Assembly (NCBI RefSeq): GCF_029813835.1
Contig: NZ_JARVKV010000025.1
Coordinates: forward strand, 1 to 64,000
Direction: 5' to 3'
Origin: Streptomyces sp. DH37
GTDB lineage: Bacteria; Actinomycetota; Actinomycetes; Streptomycetales; Streptomycetaceae
Length of the DNA: 64,000 nt
In this document: positions 28,759 to 36,793 of the stretch, one piece after another
How the letters are laid out: each line of letters begins with the position of its first letter
How positions within the stretch are numbered: position 1 is the first letter of the stretch
The notes under the pieces: generated by a model
Told to the model about the DNA's origin: nothing
Database searches by the model: none
The model's input: the letters and a program-made list of their open reading frames with translations, nothing else
Made by a program: the position numbers and the translations under genes

Positions 28759-28788
28759 GCGCCCCGGGAGCGGTCACTCCCGGGGCGC
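28759..28788. terminator. Bidirectional terminator hairpin
   Basis: Perfect 12-base arms at 28759-28770 and 28777-28788 enclose a 6-base loop, between two convergent genes (IMPase and the 57-residue protein). No T-run. Confidence 0.75.
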
Positions 28789-28807
28789 CGCCGTGCGGTC
28801 TCTCGGG

Positions 28808-28981
28808 TCAGGCGCTGGTGACGCCGACCTCCACTCCGTACTCGGCGGCCAGACGGCGCAGATCCTCGAGCTCGGCCTGCTCGACGTCCGCCAGGAAGTC
28901 GTCGCCCGACTCACGAGCGCGGATCAGGTCGGACTCCGTGTTCCGTATGCGCTGCAGAATGCCTGCGGTGAACGCGTCCAT
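28808..28981 (-). CDS. Small conserved acidic protein (57 residues)
   Basis: This short frame reads MDAFTAGILQRIRNTESDLI and then about 35 more mainly helical, acidic residues (including ADVEQAELEDLRRLAAEYGV) before the stop. Its even codon use and clear amphipathic helices support a real gene; small proteins of this kind are found next to cutRS in other streptomycetes. ATG 28981 has a weak ribosome-binding site in the minus-strand sequence ACGAGGGGGCGCACC. Function unknown. Confidence 0.75.
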   Translation of the reverse strand: MDAFTAGILQRIRNTESDLIRARESGDDFLADVEQAELEDLRRLAAEYGVEVGVTSA

Positions 28982-29364
28982 GGTGCGCCCCCTCGTCGTG
29001 GGTCGTTGGCACGGGGGTGTGCCGGGGGTGGGACGATCACGGTGTGCCCCCCGAGCGGTCGGCCGACGGATCTCCCGGGGCTGGGAAGAGGGGTCGTGAC
29101 ATGCCGTCTACAGGGCGTGATCGCGGATGTACTGCCGTCCTCCCCACCTCAAACCTCAGAGAAACCTCAAGCCGGACGAAAATTCGGTGAACCGCCGCGA
29201 CGGAAGTCCCTTACGGCCCGTTTACGGAGGCCGCGGGCACGATGGAGCAGGATGGGAGGCGCTCCGGCCCGCCCGGAGCGGGGCGCGGATCCCTTCCCGT
29301 CCCCTCCCGCTCCTCCCGATCCCTCGTCCGTCCCGTCCCACAAGCCCCAGGAAGGACACCGTCC
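28982..29364. promoter_or_regulatory. Intergenic region upstream of cutR
   Basis: 383 bases separating two divergent genes. The part near 29140-29230 is noticeably richer in A and T (CCTCAGAGAAACCTCAAGCC) and is the likely promoter zone of cutR. No specific operator was recognised. AGGAAGGA at 29349-29356 is the ribosome-binding site. Confidence 0.5.
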
Positions 29365-30018
29365 GTGCGCGTACTCGTCGTCGAGGACGAGCAGCTGCTC
29401 GCCGATGCCGTGGCCACCGGACTGCGCCGGGAGGCCATGGCGGTCGACGTGGTCTACGACGGCGCCGCGGCCCTCGAGCGCGTCGAGGTCAACGACTACG
29501 ACGTGGTGGTGCTCGACCGCGACCTGCCGCTGGTCCACGGCGACGACGTCTGCCGCAGGGTCATCGAGCTGGGCCTGCCCACCCGGGTGCTGATGCTCAC
29601 CGCCTCCGGCGACGTCAGCGACCGGGTGGAGGGCCTGGAGCTGGGCGCGGACGACTACCTGCCCAAGCCCTTCGCCTTCAGCGAGCTGACCGCCCGGGTG
29701 CGGGCGCTGGGACGCCGCAGCACCGCGCCCCTGCCGCCGGTGCTGGAGCGCGCCGGCATCCGGCTGGACCCCAACCGCCGCGAGGTGTTCCGCGACGGAC
29801 GGCAGGTGCAGCTGGCGCCCAAGGAGTTCGCGGTGCTGGAGGTGCTCCTGCGCGGCGAGGGGTCGGTGGTCTCCGCCGAGCAGCTCCTGGAGAAGGCCTG
29901 GGACGAGAACACCGACCCGTTCACCAACGTCGTGCGGGTCACCGTGATGACCCTGCGCCGCAAGCTCGGCGAGCCGCCGGTGATCGTCACCGTGCCCGGC
30001 TCCGGATACCGCATCTGA
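29365..30018 (+). CDS. cutR: Response regulator CutR
   Basis: A 217-residue OmpR-type response regulator. The receiver domain has the acidic pocket VVEDEQLL, the phosphorylated Asp51 in VVLDRDLP and the lysine in YLPKPF; the C-terminal winged helix reads through KEFAVLEVLL and VVRVTVMTLRRKLG to GSGYRI. Length and partner match CutR of the CutRS system of Streptomyces, which influences secretion stress and actinorhodin production. GTG 29365 has AGGAAGGA eight bases upstream. It precedes cutS by 7 bases, forming a two-gene operon. Confidence 0.92.
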   Translation: MRVLVVEDEQLLADAVATGLRREAMAVDVVYDGAAALERVEVNDYDVVVLDRDLPLVHGDDVCRRVIELGLPTRVLMLTASGDVSDRVEGLELGADDYLPKPFAFSELTARVRALGRRSTAPLPPVLERAGIRLDPNRREVFRDGRQVQLAPKEFAVLEVLLRGEGSVVSAEQLLEKAWDENTDPFTNVVRVTVMTLRRKLGEPPVIVTVPGSGYRI

Positions 30019-30025
30019 GCCCCTC

Positions 30026-31303
30026 ATGACACCCAGTACGCCCGGCACCCCCGGCCCCCCGTCCCAGCCCCTCACGGCGCCCCCCAAGCCCACCTGGGAC
30101 CCCTTCCAGCCCGGCCGCTCCCACCCCTGGCTGCGGCCCACCATCCGCATACGCCTGACCCTGCTGTACGGCGGGATGTTCCTCATCGCCGGGATGGTGC
30201 TGCTGGCGATCATCTACCTGCTGGCGGCCCAGGCCCTGAAGGACGGCAGCCACCTGCCCTTCCAGATCATCGGCGTGCGGGACCAGACCACCGACGCCGT
30301 CTGCCGGCTGCCCAGCCGGGCGGACGGCGGGGAGCTGACCGCGACGGAGCTGACCGCCGCCGTCCAGCAGTGCATGGAGAACCAGCGGCGGGTCGCCCTG
30401 GAGGCCCTGCTCAACCGCTCCCTGCTGGCACTGCTGGGCCTGGCGGTGGCCGCCTTCGCCTTCGGCTACGTCATGGCGGGCCGGGTGCTCTCGCCGCTGG
30501 AGCGCATCACGCGCACCGCGCAGCGGGTGGCCGGCTCCGACCTGCACCGCCGCATCGAGCTGGACGGGCCGGACGACGAGCTCAAGGAGCTGGCCGACAC
30601 CTTCGACCAGATGCTGGACCGGCTGGACCGGGCCTTCACCGCCCAGCAGCGGTTCGTCGCCAACGCCTCGCACGAGCTGCGCACCCCCCTGGCCATCAAC
30701 CGCACCCTGCTGGAGGTCCAGCTCTCCGATCCCGGCGCGTCGCCGGAGGTGGTCCAGCTCGGCAAGACCCTGCTGGCCACCAACGAGCGCAGCGAGCAGC
30801 TGGTGGAGGGACTGCTGCTGCTCGCCCGCAGCGAGAACGAGATCGTCGACCGCAAGCCCGTGGACCTGGCCGAGGTCGCCTCCCGGGCGGTCGAGCAGGC
30901 GCGCGGCGAGGCCCAGGAGCGGGGCGTGGAGCTGCGGGGCGTGCACCGGCCCGCGTACGTGCAGGGCAACGGGGTGCTCCTGGAGCGCGTCGCGCTCAAC
31001 CTGGTGCAGAACGCGGTGCGCTACAACGTGCCCCGCGACGGCTGGGTCTCGGTGGGCACCCGGGCCCAGCCGGGGCAGGCGGTGCTGGTGGTGGAGAACA
31101 CCGGCCCGGCGGTCCCGGCGTACGAGGTCGACAACCTCTTCGAGCCCTTCCGGCGGCTGCGCACCGAGCGCACCGGCAGCGACCGGGGGGTCGGCCTCGG
31201 CCTGTCGATCGTGCGCTCGGTGGTGCGCGCGCACGGCGGGACGGTCACGGCCAGGCCGCGGGAGGAGGGCGGTCTGGTGGTGCGGGTCACGCTGCCCGTC
31301 TGA
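30026..31303 (+). CDS. cutS: Sensor histidine kinase CutS
   Basis: A 425-residue membrane kinase: proline-rich cytosolic N-terminus, membrane helix at about residues 46-71, a short extracytoplasmic sensor of about 70 residues with two cysteines (DAVCRL and QQCMENQ), a second membrane helix, HAMP, then the HisKA box with the phosphorylated His in ANASHELRTPL and an HATPase domain (NLVQNAVRY, GVGLGLSIV). The extracytoplasmic cysteine pair could sense disulfide status. Phosphorylates CutR from the preceding gene. Confidence 0.92.
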   Translation: MTPSTPGTPGPPSQPLTAPPKPTWDPFQPGRSHPWLRPTIRIRLTLLYGGMFLIAGMVLLAIIYLLAAQALKDGSHLPFQIIGVRDQTTDAVCRLPSRADGGELTATELTAAVQQCMENQRRVALEALLNRSLLALLGLAVAAFAFGYVMAGRVLSPLERITRTAQRVAGSDLHRRIELDGPDDELKELADTFDQMLDRLDRAFTAQQRFVANASHELRTPLAINRTLLEVQLSDPGASPEVVQLGKTLLATNERSEQLVEGLLLLARSENEIVDRKPVDLAEVASRAVEQARGEAQERGVELRGVHRPAYVQGNGVLLERVALNLVQNAVRYNVPRDGWVSVGTRAQPGQAVLVVENTGPAVPAYEVDNLFEPFRRLRTERTGSDRGVGLGLSIVRSVVRAHGGTVTARPREEGGLVVRVTLPV

Positions 31304-31720
31304 CCGCCCCGGAAGCGGAAGGGGCGATCACGGAATACCTCCGCGGCGCATGGCGTTATCGGGCGAAATCCGGGAATTCATCCACGGCCCGATCCTGTTG
31401 TGATCGATCACACACGCGAATTTTTGGCCATGTGCGATCACCGGTCGCGACCCTGCCGGAAAATGCCGGAAAATCCATGTTTTCGCAGGTCGTGATCGTG
31501 GAAAAGAGGGGAGACGGTAGGCGCAAAGTGGACATGAGGGCCGTCCCGGGCCCTCGGTCGGCGGCCGACTCGATCACCCCATCAGGGGCGCGGTTGGGTG
31601 TCGATTGAGTAACAGGGCTTGATGTGAGGCAAAATCTCCGCCTCAGGTCGGGCACAAGTCCGGCCTCTCGCGCGTTACGTGCGCTGGAGACACCACAGAC
31701 ACCCAGAGGGGGAGAGCGAC
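31304..31720. promoter_or_regulatory. AT-richer intergenic region with a Crp-like palindrome
   Basis: 417 bases, clearly less GC-rich than the flanks, upstream of the DUF4193 gene. It contains the perfect palindrome TGTGATCGATCACA (listed separately) and a second partial GTG-N4-CAC at 31432-31441. I see no gene in it; the promoter of the DUF4193 gene should be in its right half. AGAGGGGGAGAG before ATG 31721 is the ribosome-binding site. Confidence 0.5.
31399..31412. promoter_or_regulatory. Perfect 14-bp palindrome, Crp-like operator candidate
   Basis: TGTGATCGATCACA is fully self-complementary and contains GTG-N6-CAC, the core given for the Streptomyces cAMP receptor protein Crp. It lies 96 bases after cutS and 309 bases before the DUF4193 gene. 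The distance from that gene's start is long, so which promoter it serves is uncertain. Confidence 0.45.
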
Positions 31721-32020
31721 ATGGCGACCGACTACGACACTCCACGCAAGACCGACGACGACGTCAACGAGGACAGCATCGAGGAGCTGAAGGCCCGGCG
31801 GAACGACAAGTCCGCCTCGACCGTCGACGTCGACGAGTTCGAGCAGGCCGAAGGACTGGAGCTGCCCGGGGCGGACCTCTCCAACGAGGAGCTGTCCGTG
31901 CGGGTGCTGCCCCGCCAGGCGGACGAGTTCACCTGCATGAGCTGCTTCCTGGTCCACCACCGCTCGCAGCTCGCGGCGGAGAAGAACGGCCACCCCATCT
32001 GCCGCGACTGCGCGGCCTGA
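31721..32020 (+). CDS. DUF4193 family zinc-ribbon protein
   Basis: A 99-residue actinobacterial protein. The acidic N-terminal half (ATDYDTPRKTDDDVNEDSIEE) is followed by a C-terminal zinc ribbon with Cys-x-x-Cys pairs FTCMSCFLVHHR and PICRDCAA. Conserved in nearly all streptomycetes and mycobacteria, where it is associated with RNA polymerase or ribosome-related roles only by speculation. ATG 31721 has an excellent ribosome-binding site. Confidence 0.85.
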   Translation: MATDYDTPRKTDDDVNEDSIEELKARRNDKSASTVDVDEFEQAEGLELPGADLSNEELSVRVLPRQADEFTCMSCFLVHHRSQLAAEKNGHPICRDCAA

Positions 32021-32034
32021 GCCGGGGCCGGCTG

Positions 32035-32871
32035 ATGACGGCCGAAGAAGCACGTGACGCCGAGCGGGGCCACGACCGGGAGGCCTCGCTCGCGCCCGTA
32101 CCCGCACCCAGATCCGCGCCCGCAGCCGGCCTCGGCCGCGGGCTGCGGCGCCTGCGTGCGCGGCGGGCGGACGGCACTGGCGGCGGCAGCGGGCAGGAGC
32201 AGCGGGAGCCCGGCACGGTCAGAGCGTTCCTGGGCGTGGTGGCCGACCGCATCGTCGACGTCGCGCCCAGGATCCCCGTCAGGGACCTGGACACGCTCCG
32301 CCGGCAGTTCCCGGGCCTGGGGCCCGAGGAGATGGCCGACAGGCTGATATCCGGCGCGATGAAGGGCAGCGCGACCGTCGGCGCCGGAGTGGGCGCCTCG
32401 GCGATGCTGCCGGTACCGCCGGCGATGCCCGCCGAACTGGCCGCCGAGGTGGTCGGGGTGGCCGCGGTGGAGCTCAAGCTCATCGCCGAGCTGCACGAGG
32501 TCTACGGACTGCGCCCGCCCGGCGGCGCCCGGGAGCGGGCCGCCGCCTACCTCTCCGCCTGGACCCAGGAGCGCGGGATAGAGCTGGCCGCCCCCGCGAC
32601 GTTCGGCGCCGCGTTCGGCAGCCACATGAAGCGCCAGTTGCGCCAGACCCTCCTCAAACGCACCATGCGCAACCTGCCCAACCTCACGCCGTTCATGATC
32701 GGAGCGGTGGTGGGCGCCGCGATGAACCGGCGCGACACCAGGAAGCTGGCGGAGAAGATCCGCGGCGACCTGAGGAGCCGGCGCATCCCCTGGGACGCCG
32801 TCCCCCTGGAGGACCGGCCCGGGAAGGTCATCCCCTCCCAGACCAGGAGCGAACCCGAGGGCGGCGGCTGA
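32035..32871 (+). CDS. Conserved hypothetical protein with Gly/Ala-rich hydrophobic segments
   Basis: A 278-residue protein of unknown function lying 15 bases after the DUF4193 gene. An arginine-rich N-terminus leads into RIVDVAPRIPVRDLDTLRRQFPG, a hydrophobic Gly/Ala/Pro segment (ATVGAGVGASAMLPVPPAMPA, split by the family into an EcsC-like membrane-associating patch), helices around VVAAVELKLIAELHEVYG and a second hydrophobic patch (FMIGAVVGAAMNRRDTRKL). The pattern suggests peripheral or integral membrane association. ATG 32035 is the most likely start. An EcsC relationship is only suspected. Confidence 0.7.
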   Translation: MTAEEARDAERGHDREASLAPVPAPRSAPAAGLGRGLRRLRARRADGTGGGSGQEQREPGTVRAFLGVVADRIVDVAPRIPVRDLDTLRRQFPGLGPEEMADRLISGAMKGSATVGAGVGASAMLPVPPAMPAELAAEVVGVAAVELKLIAELHEVYGLRPPGGARERAAAYLSAWTQERGIELAAPATFGAAFGSHMKRQLRQTLLKRTMRNLPNLTPFMIGAVVGAAMNRRDTRKLAEKIRGDLRSRRIPWDAVPLEDRPGKVIPSQTRSEPEGGG

Positions 32872-32938
32872 GGGCCCGCCGTCCCTCCCCGGACCCCTCG
32901 GTCCCCTCGCCCGCCACCCGCCCGGACCGGGGCGGCCG

Positions 32939-33394
32939 CTACCCGCGCGCCGCCTCCAGGGCCTCGGCCAGGGCCCTGGGACGCCGGGTGGACAGGTACA
33001 GGTACGGGGTGGGGTCCCCGGGATCGGTGACCTCGACGCGGACGGCCGTGGGCACGTAGCCGCGCAGCAGCATGTAGGCGCGGGGGTCGGCGCGGTGGGT
33101 GCGCCAGGCGCGGGCCTCCTCCTCGTCCAGGACGTGCGCCTCGCCCAGCGCCGACACCGGCACCCGGGCGTCCCCCGCGACCAGGGAGTCCGCGACCACG
33201 CGGATGCGGGCCGACCCGTAGGCGCTGACCGCCGCCGCGCCCAGCGCGGCGCCCACCACCAGACCGCCCAGCAGGGGCAGCGGGCCCAGGGGGAACAGGA
33301 TCAGGCCGAGGCAGACCCCGGCCAGGGCGGCGATCAGCCACCAGGAGCGAGGTGCGGTCAGCCGCTCGTCGTACAGCACGCCCGGAGAAAGCAT
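32939..33394 (-). CDS. DUF3093 family membrane protein
   Basis: A 151-residue protein with YDERLTAPRSWW near the N-terminus (the DUF3093 hallmark), two membrane helices (about residues 19-37 and 41-60), and a cytoplasmic domain ending in RAYMLLRGYVPTAVRVEV and YLYLSTRRP. Conserved in actinobacteria next to the dut gene; function unknown. ATG 33394 is close to the divergent thioesterase gene (58 bases), so the two share a short promoter region. Confidence 0.85.
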   Translation of the reverse strand: MLSPGVLYDERLTAPRSWWLIAALAGVCLGLILFPLGPLPLLGGLVVGAALGAAAVSAYGSARIRVVADSLVAGDARVPVSALGEAHVLDEEEARAWRTHRADPRAYMLLRGYVPTAVRVEVTDPGDPTPYLYLSTRRPRALAEALEAARG

Positions 33395-33452
33395 GGCCCC
33401 AGCTTGGCACGCCCGCGACCGGGTCCCTGACCCGGCGGTAAGGTCTGCACCC

Positions 33453-34037
33453 GTGAGTGCCACCAAGACATCCCTGACCCCGCCGGAGGACGCCGTCCCC
33501 CCGGTGCGTCACCCCGAAGCCCCCGCACCCGGCGAACCGCTGGGCGCCCACTACGCCCAGTGCTTCGGCTGCGGCTCCGAGCAGCCGCACGGACTGCACC
33601 TGGAGGCGCGGGCGGGCGAGGGGGTCAGCGTCACCGCCGAGTTCACCGTCCGGCCCGAGCACCAGGGCGCTCCCGGGCTCGCCCACGGCGGACTGCTGGC
33701 CGCCGCCCTGGACGAGACCCTGGGCTCTCTCAACTGGCTGATGCACACCATCTCCGTCACCGGGCGGCTGGAGACCGACTACGTGCGGCCCGTGCCCGTG
33801 GACTCCGTGCTCCACCTGACGGCGCGGGCCACCGCCCGGCACGGGCGGAAGATCTACTGCACCGCCACCGGCCGCGTCGGCGGCCCCGACGGGCCGGTCG
33901 CGGTCCGCGCCGACGCCCTCTTCATCGAGGTGAAGGTCGAGCACTTCGTCGACCACGGCCGCAAGGACGAGATCGAGGCCGCGATGGCCGACCCCGACAC
34001 CGTCCGCCGCGCCCGCGCCTTCGAGGTGAACCCGTGA
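33453..34037 (+). CDS. PaaI-type hotdog-fold thioesterase
   Basis: A 194-residue acyl-CoA thioesterase-like protein. CFGCGSEQPHGLHLEA precedes the hotdog fold; the catalytic helix is GLAHGGLLAAALDETLG with the active-site Asp/Glu. GTG 33453 is the first start inside the conserved part. Its stop overlaps the GTG of dut (34034-34037). Substrate not predictable. Confidence 0.85.
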   Translation: MSATKTSLTPPEDAVPPVRHPEAPAPGEPLGAHYAQCFGCGSEQPHGLHLEARAGEGVSVTAEFTVRPEHQGAPGLAHGGLLAAALDETLGSLNWLMHTISVTGRLETDYVRPVPVDSVLHLTARATARHGRKIYCTATGRVGGPDGPVAVRADALFIEVKVEHFVDHGRKDEIEAAMADPDTVRRARAFEVNP

Positions 34038-34594
34038 GCCCCGCGGGCCCGACGGGGCGCGGCCCCGTCGAGGTGCTGATCCGCCGGCTCGACCCCGAGG
34101 TGCCGCTGCCCGCCTACGCCCACCCCGGCGACGCGGGCTGCGACCTGGTCACCACCGAGGCGGCCGACCTGGCCCCCGGGGAGCGGGCCGTGCTGCCCAC
34201 GGGGATCTCCATCGCGCTGCCGGACGGATACGCCGCCTTCGTGCACCCGCGCTCGGGCCTGGCGGCCCGCTGCGGGGTCTGCCTCGTGAATGCCCCCGGA
34301 ACCATCGATGCCGGGTACCGTGGGGAGATCAGGGTGATCGTGGCCAACCTGGACCCGCGCGAGAGCGTGCGGTTCGAGCGGTTCGACCGCATCGCCCAGC
34401 TCGTCGTCCAACAAGTCGAGAAGGTGCGCTTCCACGAGGTGGAGGAACTGCCGGGATCGGCGCGAGCGGCGGGGGGCTTCGGCTCCACGGGCGGCCACGC
34501 CGCACAGGACGGCACCGCACAGGACCACGCTGCACAGCACAACCATTACGCTGCGGTCGCGGCCGACGAGGCTGCCGACCTGAAGGGACAGTGA
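34034..34594 (+). CDS. dut: dUTP diphosphatase
   Basis: Hydrolyses dUTP to dUMP and pyrophosphate, keeping uracil out of DNA. The 186-residue protein shows all five trimeric dUTPase motifs: AHPGDAGCDL, VHPRSGLAARCGV, NAPGTIDAGYRGEI, FDRIAQLVV and the C-terminal GGFGSTGG that closes over the active site. A 35-residue tail (HAAQDGTAQDHAAQHNHY) beyond motif five is unusual and not needed for catalysis. Coupled to the thioesterase gene by a GTGA overlap and followed one base later by the DUF3710 gene. Confidence 0.93.
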   Translation: MSPAGPTGRGPVEVLIRRLDPEVPLPAYAHPGDAGCDLVTTEAADLAPGERAVLPTGISIALPDGYAAFVHPRSGLAARCGVCLVNAPGTIDAGYRGEIRVIVANLDPRESVRFERFDRIAQLVVQQVEKVRFHEVEELPGSARAAGGFGSTGGHAAQDGTAQDHAAQHNHYAAVAADEAADLKGQ

Positions 34595-34595
34595 C

Positions 34596-35384
34596 GTGTT
34601 CGGACGTCGTCGCAAGAAGGAAGCAGGGCCCGAGGGCGCCTCGGACGAGTTCGAGACGGAACGATCCGACGAGGGCGCCGACGCGTCGGACGGGTCCGGC
34701 GACAGCACCGGTGATGGGCAGGCCCGGGTCAAGCTCCCCCCGGCCCCCCGGCCGGACGGCCCCTGGGACGTGAGCGAGCTGCGCGCGCCGGGCGAGGGCC
34801 GCGTCGACCTGGGAGGCCTGTTCGTGCCCGGCGTGCCGGGCATGGAGCTGCGGGTGGAGGTCGCCGGCGACGCCATCGTCGCCGCGACGATCGTGCTCAA
34901 GGACAGCGCCGTCCAGCTCCAGGCGTTCGCCGCGCCCAAGCGCGAGGGCATCTGGGACGAGGTGCGCGAGGAGATCGCCTCGGGCATCACCCAGAAGGGC
35001 GGGATCATCGACGAGGTCGAGGGCCCGCTGGGCTGGGAGCTGCGCGCCCAGGTGCCGGTCCAGCTCCCCGACGGCAACAGCGGCATGCAGGTCGTGCGCT
35101 TCGTCGGCGTGGACGGTCCCCGCTGGTTCCTGCGCGGTGTCATCTCCGGCCAGGGCGCGGTGCAGCCGCAGGCCGCGGGGCTGCTGGAGCAGATCTTCCG
35201 CGACACGGTCGTGGTGCGCGGCGACTCCCCGATGGCCCCCCGCGACCCGATCGTCCTGAAGCTGCCCGACGACGCGCAGATGGTGCCCGACGGCGTCCAG
35301 CAGGAGCAGTCCGAGGAGGGCTCCCGCTTCGCCGGCGGCATCGACAAGCTCCAGCGCGGCCCGGAGATCACCGAGGTCCGCTGA
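34596..35384 (+). CDS. DUF3710 family protein
   Basis: A 262-residue actinobacterial protein always near dut. After a basic start (MFGRRRKKEAG) and an acidic, disordered stretch, the conserved domain runs from PWDVSELRAPGEGRVDLG to GVDGPRWFLRGVISG. GTG 34596 is one base after the dut stop, so expression is coupled. Function unknown. Confidence 0.87.
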   Translation: MFGRRRKKEAGPEGASDEFETERSDEGADASDGSGDSTGDGQARVKLPPAPRPDGPWDVSELRAPGEGRVDLGGLFVPGVPGMELRVEVAGDAIVAATIVLKDSAVQLQAFAAPKREGIWDEVREEIASGITQKGGIIDEVEGPLGWELRAQVPVQLPDGNSGMQVVRFVGVDGPRWFLRGVISGQGAVQPQAAGLLEQIFRDTVVVRGDSPMAPRDPIVLKLPDDAQMVPDGVQQEQSEEGSRFAGGIDKLQRGPEITEVR

Positions 35385-35398
35385 CCGGGACCGGAAAG

Positions 35399-35428
35399 GG
35401 CCCTGCCGCCGCGGGAAGCGGCAGGGCC
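35399..35428 (+). terminator. Terminator after the dut operon
   Basis: Arms 35399-35409 and 35418-35428 pair perfectly over 11 bases around an 8-base loop, 15 bases past the DUF3710 stop. Confidence 0.7.
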
Positions 35429-35569
35429 GCACCACCCGTCCCGTCCGCCGCTCCCGCCCCCGGCCGGCCGCCCTCGTCACCCGTGACCAGTGGCGGCCGA
35501 CCGGGGGCGGGGACGGCGGACGGGCGCTAGGCTCGGCACCGTCCGGAGCCGTCCGGAAGGGGAGGCCGT

Positions 35570-36280
35570 ATGGGTGCCGTGGTCGAGGTCGAGGATCTGC
35601 ACCACTCCTACGGTCACGGACCCGCCGCGGCCCGTGTGCTGTGCGGCCTGTCGCTCACCATCGGGCGCGGGGAGCTCGTCGCGGTCACCGGACGCCCCGG
35701 CGCCGGCCGGACCACCCTCCTCGGCCTCGTCGGCGGGCTCGACACCCCCGTCTCCGGCCGGATCACCGTCGACGGCGTGCGGCTGGACGGACTGGGGGAG
35801 CGGGAGCGGCTGAGACTGCGCCGCGACCGCATCGGCATCGTCTTCCCCTCCCCGGGACTGCTGCCGGTCCTCACCGTCGCCGAGAACGTCGGCGTGCCGC
35901 TGCGGCTGCGCAACGTCCCCCCGCACGAGCGCGACGAGCGCGTCTCCCGGCTGCTGTACGAGGTCGGCCTGGCCGAGCTGGCCGGGCGGCGGCCCGACGA
36001 GCTCCGCAGCGACCAGCGCCAGCACGTCGCCGTCGCCCGCGCCCTGGCCATCCGCCCCGCGCTGCTGGTGGCCGACGAACCCGCCGCGCTGCTCGGCCCC
36101 GACGAGGGCGCCGGCGTCCTGGAACTGCTGCACACCGTGATCCGCGCCCGGCGGACCACCGCCCTGGTCGCCACCCGCGACCCCTGGCTGCTCTCCCGCG
36201 CCGACCGCGTCCTGGAACTGCGCGACGGGCGGCTGCGCGAGGTCGGCCCGGAACTGCGTCCGCTGCCGACGCGGCCCTGA
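35570..36280 (+). CDS. ABC transporter ATP-binding protein with degenerate motifs
   Basis: A 236-residue stand-alone ABC ATPase of the LolD/MacB type by overall sequence (VLCGLSLTIGRGELVAV; VFPSPGLLPVLTVAENVGVPL). Key residues are altered: Walker A reads GRPGAGRTTLL with Arg47 in place of the lysine, and the LSGGQ signature is replaced by LRSDQRQ. Walker B (ALLVADEPAALLG) lacks the usual SALD continuation. It may hydrolyse ATP poorly or have a regulatory role. No permease gene is adjacent. ATG 35570 follows GGGGAGGCC. Confidence 0.85.
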   Translation: MGAVVEVEDLHHSYGHGPAAARVLCGLSLTIGRGELVAVTGRPGAGRTTLLGLVGGLDTPVSGRITVDGVRLDGLGERERLRLRRDRIGIVFPSPGLLPVLTVAENVGVPLRLRNVPPHERDERVSRLLYEVGLAELAGRRPDELRSDQRQHVAVARALAIRPALLVADEPAALLGPDEGAGVLELLHTVIRARRTTALVATRDPWLLSRADRVLELRDGRLREVGPELRPLPTRP

Positions 36281-36379
36281 CGCGCGCCGCGGAGCGCCGG
36301 GGGAGCGCCTTCGGTCACATCCGGCCCCGGAGCCCTCCGGGGCATTACGGGCGGTGACGGGCGCGGGTAGGCTGGCCGC

Positions 36380-36790
36380 ATGAGTGGCGTTACCCGACCC
36401 GAGAGGCAGGGCGGCCGGCTGCGGCGCCTCCTCGGGCGTCTGTCCTCCTCCCAGGAGGACCTGCTCTCCGCCGAGCTCCGGCAGGACACCGAGGAGAGGG
36501 GCTGCACCCGCATCTGCGACTGCGGCGACCGGCAGATCGTCAAGGTGACCGGTACGCTGCGCACCGTGACGCAGCGCCCCCGGGCCGGTGTGCCCGCGCT
36601 GGAGGCGGAGCTGTTCGACGGATCCGCCCCCCTGGACGTCGTGTGGCTCGGCCGCCGGTCCATCGCGGGCATAGAACCGGGCCGCAAGCTGATCGCCTCC
36701 GGGCGGATCGCGATGAACCGCGGCCGTCCGGTGCTGTTCAACCCCAAGTACGAGCTGCGACCCATCGGACAGGACAGCGGACAGGAGTAG
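36380..36790 (+). CDS. OB-fold nucleic-acid-binding protein
   Basis: A 136-residue protein. After a basic N-terminus and a Cys pair (CTRICDCGDRQ), an OB-fold barrel is recognisable in IVKVTGTLRTVTQRP, AELFDGSAPLDVVWLGRRSI and GRIAMNRGRPVLFNPKYEL. It is conserved in actinobacteria, typically upstream of DUF3159 and the TrkA genes. It lies 3 bases before the DUF3159 gene. Likely binds single-stranded nucleic acid or tRNA; partner unknown. Confidence 0.83.
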   Translation: MSGVTRPERQGGRLRRLLGRLSSSQEDLLSAELRQDTEERGCTRICDCGDRQIVKVTGTLRTVTQRPRAGVPALEAELFDGSAPLDVVWLGRRSIAGIEPGRKLIASGRIAMNRGRPVLFNPKYELRPIGQDSGQE

Positions 36791-36793
36791 CGG

